Shown here in pieces: positions 1 through 9,571 of a stretch of 64,000 nucleotides of DNA. Position numbers and translations under genes: made by a program. The notes beneath the pieces are model-generated. The model did no database searches, had not been told where the DNA came from, and saw only the letters and a list, made by a program, of their open reading frames with translations. The stretch is from the NCBI RefSeq assembly GCF_000226095.1, contig NC_016474.1, positions 1,922,001 to 1,986,000 of the forward strand. The letters are read 5' to 3'. The stretch comes from Thermothelomyces thermophilus ATCC 42464 (lineage: Eukaryota > Ascomycota > Sordariomycetes > Sordariales > Chaetomiaceae). The first letter of the stretch is position 1. Each line of letters starts with the position of its first letter.

Positions 1-677
1 GCGCCCTTCCCCTTGCTGCTGCGCTTGACGGGAGAGCTACTCCGCTCCTCCGAGTTCAAGTACTTTTCCTTATTTCGCAAGACCTTGGATACGGTACTGA
101 CGGCTGTGTCAAATCCGGAGAGCGCTACTAGAGGCTGGTGGGCGCTGCAAACTCACCTCCGCTCAACGCCGAACCGGGCGCCAATGTCCGTCTGCTTCGC
201 GGTCGGATGGTCCTCGGCATACTGACACATGGCCCGGCGGTCCTCGTCTGTCAGGGTCTTCCTCGGCTGCGATGTAGTCTGAATGGCGGGCAGCTTGGAC
301 GTCTTGAGCGGCGCTGTGATGGAAGGGATGGGGACAGGTGGAGCGGAGTGCGGCGGGCCATAGTTGTTCGGATTCGTCAACATGCTCGGCCATGTCGGAT
401 GAGGCATCATGAGCATCGGGAGCTGCGTGTGAGTCGCGGGAGACTGCTGGTGAAGGGGCTGGGGCGGAGGGGGCGGCGGCGGCATCCTCCCGAGCGATTC
501 TGAGGGCAGGCCATGAGTTATGGGAGGCATGAAGCCATACCCGGTTCCGTAGTCCGGCATTGTGGTCTGATTCTGAAAGGAACTCATGTCGACCCAGTTC
601 TCAGGAGCATATGTGTTGTTGGGCGAAAGGTGGCTCTCCTGGTCCACGCCCACAGAGGGTGTGATATGGTTGTGCAT
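1..677 (-). CDS. CENP-B-type helix-turn-helix protein, 5' part only
   Basis: Partial gene running off the left edge. Visible exons (minus strand) are 677-157 and 96-1, split by a 60-nt intron (donor GTGAGT at 156-151, acceptor CAG at 99-97) that rejoins an AGT serine codon. The ATG at 677 sits in a good context (CACCATG); reading open further upstream begins only with GTG, so I prefer 677. The first ~135 residues are Pro/Ser/Met-rich and look disordered, with a run of prolines. Residues ~139-185 form a psq/CENP-B-like helix-turn-helix containing the motifs RKTLTDEDR, KQTDIGARFGVE and, across the intron, STVSKVLRNKEKYL. This fold binds DNA in CENP-B, ARS-binding proteins and fungal relatives. 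I infer a DNA-binding regulator; the target and the C-terminal domain are outside the window. Confidence 0.8.
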
Positions 678-3600
678 GGTGACGGGGGCTTCGTCCGACT
701 TAGACGAGAGCGGTCGGCGGCGCGAGGGGACGAAGACAGGCAGAGTTACGTCCTCTAGTGGTGGGATTGGTTCCGCGAGCAGCCACTGACCGTGTGAGGG
801 GCCACACACTGAGAACTTTGGCACCTGTGGGGATCAACTCGTCCGGAAGGGATGGACAAGACAGGTTCAGGAGGCGGCATGCATGATATGGGGGTTTGTC
901 GAGTACCAATTGGTTCCTGGGATCGGACATGCAGCGGCCTAGCCGTCAACGAGGTTACAAGTCGGGGGGTGAGGGGAGAGCAGCCGGGTACCCAGTAACA
1001 CAAATACCAAAAGACCAGCGGAGGTAGCGTAGCGATTGCAACAGCGTTAGTGGGGGTTGGCCGTTCGGCAGGTCGCTCTCTCGACGGGGAGGGCGAGCTG
1101 AAGGGTGTCCGCAAAGCCCGGCCGTCGGAGCAGAAATGGGCCCCGGCTGGAGAGGGCCGGTGAGGCAGAAGGCGGCGTGTGGTGAGGGGGGTCTTGTGTA
1201 AGTGGAAGGGTGTTTGTATGTAGGTATGTACCCGAGGTCGCCGCTCTGTTGGTGACCCCAGCCCTCCTCTTCAGTCCGGAAGGCTTCTGAGTCTGAGCTG
1301 GCTCAGTGCCGAGTCCCAGAAACGGGAGAGTCCCGTTCAAAAAAGAGGACGCCCAATTCGTACGGGGCGAACGATGGGGGCGATCGACACCGGCGACATG
1401 GAGCGACAGCAGCGATGGTGCAGCCGGGAGCAAACAAAAGACGATGAGCCAGTGGCAGAACGGCAGAAAGCTGCGGCACTGGGGCAGAGATAGGTCAGAC
1501 GTGCAGAAGAGCAGGCATTTTTTGGTGGAAGAGGAGGGCCGCCCCCGGGAGGCATATGTATGTTAGGAAAAGAAAGTCTGCTCAAAATGCAATGCGTGCG
1601 TCTCCCGGCAGGGGTCCCAGGGTCCTGGCAGCGTGGGAGGGCACCGGCCACAAACCGCAGGCAGGCCACAGAAACCACCAAAACAGGCACTGGGCTGCTC
1701 AGGATTCCCGGGCACGAGCACGGGAGGATGTACGAGGCGAGTGGGGGCGCCCAGGGAGAGAATTCAAGAGGGCGTGAGGCGGGGCGGGACAAGGGCTGGC
1801 CAGTGTGGTGGGAGTTGAACAGGGATCTGAGGGGAAGCTGGAAACTCAGCGAGGCAGCGGCGGCGCGGATGGCCCACACGGCTTGAGTGGAACAAGAACT
1901 GCATTCCGGAATGGGTGCAGCGAAAGCGCCGTGACCATGCGCCGGGCTGTTGACCGGCATATCTGGAAAGAGGGCGACCTACTGGGACCCTTCGTTAGCG
2001 TGCTAGAAAGAAGAGCTCGTGATCAGGATGCTTGTCCGTCTCTTTGTCCGAGTCGTCCCCGTCTGCGTTTCCCCGAGACTTTCGGGGTGTTGAGGAGAGT
2101 GCTCCCTACCGAATATCGATCCATACTGTGCGCCAAGTGCCTGGCCAGATTCAAAACGGTACGTACCGTCTCTTAACACGCCGCGCTAGTTAGTCTCGAC
2201 CGGACAAAAAAAGCAACGCTGAGGCTTTTCCAGCACCGTTATGAGCACGCTCTGTTGAAACACGGTGGCTGGATCGCAGAATTGTCGAGTACTCGCTCGG
2301 CTCAACACCCTCGCCGGAAGAGAAGATGACGGGGTTACGCAACTATCATGCGGCCGCGCTCGTCATTACAATATGGATGTTTGCAAGAGCGCTCCACGGT
2401 GCAAAAGCGGCAGGCTCATGTCCGGCCCATCGTCGCGCACCACTGCACCTTAAATTTCCGTCTTGGAAGGCCCGCGCCCTTGCGTTCCTACCACGTCCAC
2501 CGGTGGTGCCGCTCGCGGCTGCCGTACAGAGTCGTGAAGATGCAAACCGGGCTGTTGATGCGGCACGCGTTCCACCATGTTCGGCAGGAACGGACGGTTG
2601 CGGGGAGCGACGACCACAAACCGGCAATCTCCCCAGCCGGCGACTCCTTTCCACAACAGGAGCGACCCCCGATTTGCGCTTCTTATGTCCTTGATAATCT
2701 AGACCAATTTGTTCTCTCATAGTATTTGCAAAGCAAAAATCCAGTGAAGAGGAGTCAGAGTAAGTAGAAGGACGTATATCTATCTCCTTGCAAACCAAGG
2801 TTCCGTTCGTGCGTTTATCGGTTAACCTTCTCCTCACCGATCCTGACGTCCACCCACTGGAACCTTGATGAACCTGGAAAGCGTCAGAGCTTGAACTACA
2901 CACTAGATGAGGTGGGGCCGCGCTTGCCATCAGGTTCGGGCAGCTCCGCCCCCCAGGTACCCGGACCCACAGGGATGCGTCGTGCAAGGACAGCCTGGCC
3001 GCATAACGGGCCCTGCGCTGCGGCCTTCTTCTGGGGAAACCCGTCTTGTCTCGTCTCGCACGCCGTTTTTGGCAGCAACATGGCATGGCGCCCATGCGAT
3101 CGACCGCGTTTATCGAGAGCATGTGAAGGGAGGCCGAAATTTTAGTCCACAATGTTGATGATTGAACCCGCATCGGCCCGCAACAGGACGAGTACATAGT
3201 GTACATACCCTGCACGATTTCGTACCGCAGTAGTGTACGGGCTACTGCGTACGGAATCCTTGGGTACCGCGTACGGCTCCCGCAGCCAATTGGGACTGGC
3301 GCCGCTCTTTCACGACCATCAGCCGTCGCCTGCCGCGCCTCTCATCCGAGACCCCGCGAGGGACAGTTAGGGACCACCAAAACCGCACTCGATAACGTTA
3401 ATCGACACCGATTTTCTTACCGTTCGACCCGCTATGCGCCTTTTGTCAGCTCCCGAGACCGTCCACTCCTACCCGACTCTTCGACTACAAGTAGTCACTG
3501 CAACTTCCTGGCTGCTCAAACAGTAAGCACAGCGTATTGTACAACGGGTGCCACTATCGGAGTTCATCCGTAACTCACGACCGCAAAGAGATCTCAGGAG

Positions 3601-4013
3601 CAGACACATGACCAATAACGGTCGCACAGGCTGACGGAAGTGCAGCCCCGAAGCTCATCTTGACAAGGGGACGAAATCTGGGTTGCAATTGCTCCCAGGC
3701 GGCCAGGGTGTCAGTGCCTTTCTCAATACACTACACTACGTACGTCCGTACTTTTTCTGCGAGAGAAATCTTTCCGGACCGTCCCAGACCATCCAACGGC
3801 GTTGAAGAGATGCGAAACGGGGGTTGCCATTGGACCGTAATTTCCGGCTTTCTCCCCCCACCATTGGGCAGAAAATAATTGTGCTCCAAGACACGGCCCA
3901 AGCGCATGTAGCCGGCGTCAAATCCCACTGGTCAGTGTTCACCACCGCCCCGTAATTAGTTATTTCTCGACGGACGGGAAGAGCCCAAGAATGGCTCGCG
4001 CGGCGGCGTCCGC

Positions 4014-4116
4014 AAAAAAAAAAGAAAAAGAAAAAGAAAAAGAAAAAGAAAAAGAAAAAAAGAAAAAAGTAAAAAAGAAAAGAAAAGAAAAGAAAAGAAA
4101 AGAAAAGAAAAGAAAG
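4014..4116. repeat. Purine microsatellite, (GAAAAA)n then (AAAAG)n
   Basis: About 100 nt of pure A/G on the plus strand. It starts with an A run, continues as GAAAAA units and then changes to AAAAG units before ending at GCCACG. The minus strand is a polypyrimidine tract. The change of unit length within one tract suggests two successive slippage expansions. Confidence 0.95.
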
Positions 4117-4313
4117 CCACGTCGACGCCACCACCAACCGTCACCACTTGCACATAGCACACTTCTTTACGCTGGCAGGCAACGAGGTACCTTGATGCCA
4201 TGTCTTCGGAATTCTTGCCAAGGACGTCGCTCTTTCGACAACACCAGTTGGCGTTCAACAAATGGACCGATCGAACCATTGGGAATGGAATCCGCACTGT
4301 CGTCGTCCGCTCT

Positions 4314-4333
4314 ACGGATTACACTACGGAGTA
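4314..4333. repeat. TACGGATTAC + TACGGAGTA word pair
   Basis: The two sister words follow each other directly: TACGGATTAC then, after AC, TACGGAGTA (4325-4333). The same pairing, in various orientations, recurs at 34924-34950 and 48501-48516. Confidence 0.8.
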
Positions 4334-5786
4334 TCAACTTTTAGTGTGAGCGCGGCAAGACCAATGAAATGATCAGCTAGCAGTCAGCAAGCCGAGTGGA
4401 GCTGGTATCTCGGGGCGATCAGCTACCGAGACTGAATCCGCCGGAATTCCACGATTCGCCATTCAAGGCAAGATCGTGCTTGATGTCAGATGGCTACCCT
4501 TTCGTCCAAGACAAGCGCCCAGCGGCCAGTGTCCCCGAATGTGGAACAGTTGCACTGATCCATCGCTCTTTCTTGTTGAGCTTGTTGGTTGAAACGCCCC
4601 GGCCAGGCCCCACTCATGGGCAAGCGATCCTTATCCAACTACACAGTACAGTACCGTGTATGTATTTGTCTGTACGCAGTACTTCGTAGGGCAGCTCGTG
4701 CCCATGTGCCCACTTTCTCATCGCCCCCTGGTTCCGTTTTGAGCGCTCAGAAAACGGGGAAGGAGTATCTAGTGTACGACGTTGCATCGCGCAAGGGGCG
4801 GCAGGGCGACCATGTCCAAGAGGGCCGATCCGTTACCAGCCATTCCAAGGCCGACTCCACGCTCTACTACGGATACAATGGACTGACGCCAGGCCCGGTG
4901 CGGCGACGACAACTGGACATGGGGAACAAACCTGGGACCAACAGATACCGAGTTACACATGCCACTACCAGGCGTCGCGCATCACAGCTGGCTGTGTGCC
5001 AGAAGACTATACAGCAACTAGCCGCCGTAGTCGCCTCGGCCACTGGCATGGCACGCAGCGGCGCCCACGTTTGGCCGGATTTTCTGGCCTCTGACCTCCA
5101 GCTTTTGTCCTGCCGTCCGACACATACCTACATCCAGGACCGTACCTCCTGCTCTGGAGAGGAGTACTACTCCGTACCATGGTGCTTCTTGGCCACGGTG
5201 CTCCCTGTTGACGCTTATACGGAATGCTCGGCCACAGGGGACATCTATCCGCTCACCCCAGCTCTTCCATCTTGGGGGATAATATGGGGGGACAAGGGGA
5301 AATTCGGCAGAAAAGCATCGACTGACACCAGCATCGATCTCGGCTGGCACGCGGCCGAGAAGAGCGGCACAAACGGCGCGGCGCTCAAGACAATCAGCAT
5401 CCGGCAACCCGCGACGGTCGTTGCTTGGGCAATTTGAAAGTCGCGTAGATCATCCCCTTCGCTACCCGGTCTTGCAATGTTGCTCCCAGTCGCGCGCATG
5501 AATTCGCCTTCCACGTCGAAGCGACACGTCTGGAGCTGACAGTTGCACCCGAAATGCACGTCATCAAGACTATCGACGGAACTTGTATGTAGTTATCTGT
5601 GTCGCAGCATGCATCATGCAAGGGACAATTTTCTCTTCCCATCGCTACCCAACTTTGAGAGAAGAGCCCACACGACCCAAGATTATTAGCGCCGTGAACG
5701 GTAGACCCATTGTCAAGCCCATGACCAACCATCCTCTTCTTATCGCCGTCTTGTACCGCAGTATCTCCATTAGGTACGTATGTATG

Positions 5787-5830
5787 TATATACGGAGTAT
5801 GTACTGTACATACATGCAGTACTCCGTAAT
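5787..5830. repeat. Nested inverted repeat built from TACGGAGTA
   Basis: TACGGAGTA at 5791-5799 is answered by its exact complement TACTCCGTA at 5820-5828. Between them lies a second palindrome, ATGTACTGTACAT (5799-5811). The segment could fold as a hairpin. It lies in the large spacer and is one instance of the word family found through the window's intergenic DNA. Confidence 0.85.
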
Positions 5831-6082
5831 CTGCATATACATCCCTTCCAGCAACGAACCCGTGGCGCCCTTTCTTCTAGCAAACCATGCTTGGACCATA
5901 GACCCGCGAGGATCGAGCGTGGGCGCCCTCTCTACAAGTAAACCCTCAATCGGACATGGCAGCCTACGCCACCACCGGTGAAGATATATTCCCCTAATGC
6001 TGACCCTTCTGAAGGGCTCCTGAAACGCCGGCTGCGTAGCGAGTAGGTCCAGGATGCCGATTTAGGGGGGCGCGCGCAACCC

Positions 6083-6101
6083 GGGGGGGGGGGGGGGGGG
6101 G
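6083..6101. repeat. G19 homopolymer
   Basis: Uninterrupted run of 19 G on the plus strand in the spacer, preceded by CGCGCGCAACCC. It could form quadruplex structure and is prone to sequencing error in length. Confidence 0.9.
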
Positions 6102-6567
6102 AGAAGTCTGGTTCTGCCCACAGGTAACCTCCCCCCCGCCTTCTTCCTCCCAACTACGGATCAACCACCACCAGGGGCGATGCTACGACGAGAAAAATAA
6201 AAAAACGCCCAGCACTGTACGGATTACATGCACACACATATATGGATGCCTCGGTATGCAAATGCATGCGTGTCCACAAGCACAACTTTGGTGGTGCAGG
6301 GCGTGAGCTAAGCGCCGGCGGGTCGCGTCTGCGCAGGCCGGCCTCTAGGGCACCGCCGCTCTCTCAGCCCTATGCTGCAACCGACCGTTTGGCTTGCGCC
6401 TCGTTTCCCTACTGTACCAATATGGATAGATTCTGGGTGAGCCCGGGATTGAGACGCGAGATCCACCCTCAATGTTGGGAGTCTTGTGGTACGACGGACG
6501 CCTCGCTACGACGCAAGTACGTTGTCAGGAGAATATTATGCTCCCTGTAGCAGCACACGTTGAGCCC

Positions 6568-6616
6568 TTTTTTTTGGTTTTGTTTTTTTTTTTTTTTTTT
6601 TTTTTGGGGGGGGGGG
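6568..6616. repeat. T-rich tract running into G11
   Basis: Poly-T interrupted by GG and G, then an 11-base G run. Similar T-then-G junctions occur at 25728-25746. Confidence 0.9.
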
Positions 6617-7254
6617 ATTGCGGTTGGCGCTCCCAAACTTATGGGCCGATAATAAATGTAATGGAAGAAATGTAATGGAAGGAAAGTGCGGCGAGGGTTG
6701 GGACACACTTTAACGGATGCGATCTCCAAAGACGTAAGTGGGCGTGGATATGTGGATATGGCATAGGTCTTCCATTTGGAACGCCAGTCATGCTTGTGGT
6801 ATATGCCTGCATCCGAACCGACGCCATGTGCTTCATGGGGACGGTATCGTGGTAGGCCTTTCGTAAGACGTTCCAGCTTCCGTCAATCCTTCGTCACCTC
6901 ATCGATCCTCCACCCCCTTTCCTGACTCTCCCCCTTCCCAGTGCTCGACCCGACGCCTAGACACGCAGAGCTCAACCGCTGGTTCGGGCTTGCTCGGCTT
7001 GCACAGCGTGCCACGAACTGGAAGCTCCAGCTGCCACAATAGCAGAAGGAACTAGTCTTCTTGGACCAGACAGGGAAAGGAGAGCGTCAGCCACCGCTCA
7101 CACTGCTCCAATGGGTTTCCGTCAACATGGCTCGCTCGATCCCTGAACAAAAGGGGCACGACGCCGTGCAGATTAACCATGGCCGGTCATGCGGCGAATC
7201 CGAGTTGGTGTTCCCGACGGACCGACCGGCGGCAATTCCGTTCGGACAGACGCT

Positions 7255-8803
7255 TTAACGCTTGATGATTGTGACTGAAAGAGGAAGGAAAAAATGGTCA
7301 GCCGGGTGGATGTTGAGACGCTTGGTCCGCGACGGGAAAATACATACCGACGTCCTCGTCCGCCAGCTCATGAGCGAGGCCGACTCGCTGCGGCTGGTGC
7401 TTGACCGACTTGCCATAGACAATGGCTACCTTGAACTGCTCAACGATGCTCTTGTGGATTTGGTTACACTGGACAGGCAGATTAGCGTCCCGTTTGACGA
7501 GAAGAGTCCCCGTCGGGAGAGGGCTTACAAAGTCTTCTACCGTGCACTTGTTCGCGCGCAGCACGACGGGCGCCGAGTAGTCTGGCATTTTGCCTTTGGG
7601 CTTGGTATATACCCGGACGAGATTGAGTTTTTCCCACCTGCGTGACGTTTGCAGTCAGCTACGCTTCGGAGTGAACCGTACAAAGGGTTGTCCGCCATAC
7701 ATGACCTCCAGCAGCTCGTCAATGTTCCACCCGTGCTCCGAGCTGATGGGTACCGAATTTGGAATGCGGTAGAGCAGGTCGAGCTCCTCGATGCTGATGC
7801 TGTCAATCTTGTTGAGCACGTAGATGGCCGGGATGTAACTTCGACTCTTTGCCTCGAGCACGTCGATCAAATCGTCGATGGTGGCATCGCAACGGATGGA
7901 GATATCCGCGGAGCTGATCTTGTACCTGCCGAACTTCGTCAGTTTTCCATTCTTTTCTCTTTCCCCCTTATTTCAGGGGCCCCTTTGGTCAAAGGCACAA
8001 CAAGAGTGGTTGTACGCACTCGCTCATCACCGCCCTGATCTCGTCATGATCAATATGCGTCAGGGGCACCGTGCTGCTGATGTTGAGCCCGCCCTTGTCC
8101 TTCTTCCTGAACGTGATGTTGGGCGGCTGCTTGTTGAGCCGGATCCCAAACCCCTCCAGTTCGTTCTCGATGATCCTCTTGTCGTGGAGCGGCTTATTCA
8201 CGTCGAGCACGATGAAGATCAAGTGACAGGTCTTGGCGACCGCAATCACCTGCCGGCCGCGACCGCGGCCGTCCTTGGCACCCTCGATGATACCGGGCAG
8301 GTCGATGATTTGTAGCGGCGCGCCGTTGTAGACTACCTGGCCGGGCACGCTGGTGAGCGTCGTGAACTCGTATGCGGCAGCCTCGGAGTGCTGTCCCGTC
8401 AGCAGGCTCATCAAGGTGCTCTTGCCCACGGAGGGGAAGCCAATGAAGCCGATACTGGCGACGCCGGTGCGTGCAACGTCGAAGCCCACGCCGCCGCCGC
8501 CGCCGCCGCCGCCCGACGGGGTGAGGAGTTCACGTTTGAGCTTGGCGAGTTTTGCTTTGAGCTGGCCGAGATGGTATGATGTGGCTTTGTTCTTTTGAGT
8601 CCGGGCCATCTATTGGAGAACAAAAGGGAGGAGTGCATTAGGACCTGGGCGAGATTCGTATGATGGGGCAGCGGGGCAGGCAAACGTACTTCGGCCTCGA
8701 TCTCTTTGATCTGTGGCGAGCACCCATTAGTGCTCTAAGCTCAAGCAATGGTCCAGGGAAAGACGGAGAGAGTGTAACATACCTTGTCTATTGTGGTCGC
8801 CAT
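7255..8803 (-). CDS. DRG1/Rbg1-type developmentally regulated GTPase
   Basis: Seven exons on the minus strand: 8803-8783, 8710-8690, 8609-8020, 7925-7701, 7637-7529, 7468-7348, 7274-7255. All junctions are GT-AG and all keep frame, giving 368 residues; yeast Rbg1 has 369. The first two exons are only 21 nt each (MATTIDK and IKEIEAE). Residues 71-78 are the P-loop GFPSVGKS, 117-120 the G3 motif DLPG, 249-252 the G4 motif NKID, and the last ~80 residues form the TGS domain ending in VTIIKR. A run of eight glycines precedes the G domain. DRG GTPases bind ribosomes with DFRP-type partners (Tma46/Gir2 in yeast) and help translation of difficult stretches; role here is by homology. Assignment to DRG1 rather than DRG2 rests on length and the N-terminal [19 protein letters not shown] segment. 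Confidence 0.96.
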
Positions 8804-9571
8804 GGTTGCGGTGTTGTGCTGATTCTACCTGTGGGAAGTGCCCTTTCTGCGCTCTGAGGTGGTCGTGGAAACGGCCGACCTGGATGGTGTTGGGTTGTTC
8901 GAACAGCTTCGGAGTGGGAATTTTGGTGGTGGGGCAAAAGTTGATTCAAGGCGGGCCCGGAGGGGCCCACAGTTCTGCATGTCGCCGCAGGTCTCCTCCC
9001 TCTCCGTATTCAACTCTTTGAGATCTCAGGAAGACGTACCGCAGTACTGTTGCGTAAGGTGAACGATAAGATGCTTAGTCATGAGGCTTGCTCGTTGGCG
9101 TATACTTCACGTTACGTACAAGTACATGGGAAACCTCAACCCACACGCAAACCAAGACCGAGTGCCCCAAGCCACCGTCAACTGGTGGCAAAACCGCCGC
9201 GCTCGCCCCCTACCCCACCACCCTCCAGACCGCGAGGATTTCCATCGTGAGGACCAACGCGAACCCGCATGAACACTGTATGTACATCTATAGCAAGAAC
9301 ACCCGCTCCTCCCCAGTAATCTGATGAAAATCAAATGACGACGCCGCTAGACGGCCACGGGTCGCGGTTTCCAGGGGGCAGGCCTCTCCCCGCTTTGGCC
9401 CGCCCCCCCCGGGTCCTTCCGTAAGGAAACGTCTTGAGAAAGCAGCGTCCAACTTCATTCTTGAAGCCGGCACACCCCCGGTTGGTTCTCTCAATGCGGT
9501 CTCATGAAACAAACGAGACTGATGGGCCGAGTACACCATGAGTTCACGCAGAAACCTCCAACTGACACCAC
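8804..9571. other. Promoter region of the DRG GTPase and 3' flank of the ankyrin gene
   Basis: No gene seen. The two neighbouring genes point the same way, so this 0.77 kb holds the terminator of the upstream ankyrin gene and the promoter of the GTPase. There is a short pyrimidine/CCCCCC run near 9400. No copy of the TACGGAGTA word is present. Confidence 0.6.

Larger units (their letters stand above)
678..7254. other. 6.6 kb intergenic spacer upstream of the HTH gene
   Basis: No convincing coding region on either strand: open frames are short, lack family-like motifs and carry no coherent splice sites. The left part is presumably the promoter and leader of the HTH gene, the right end the 3' side of the GTPase gene. 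It contains the A/G tract at 4014-4116, a G19 run at 6083-6101, a T-to-G tract at 6568-6616, and copies of TACGGAGTA at 4325, 5168, 5791 and 5820. Long upstream spacers are common for fungal regulators. Confidence 0.6.

Noticed and set aside
3160-3180. Possible tRNA B box (GGGTTCAATCA, minus strand)
   Set aside because: Departs from the consensus at the 3' side and has no arms around it.
2346-3215. 289-codon open frame on the minus strand in the large spacer
   Set aside because: Composition is Arg/Ser/Cys-rich without motifs, there is no family resemblance, and GC-rich DNA yields such frames by chance.
4589-5437. 282-codon open frame on the plus strand
   Set aside because: No domain or codon pattern, contains the intergenic TACGGAGTA word, and overlaps equally long frames on the other strand.
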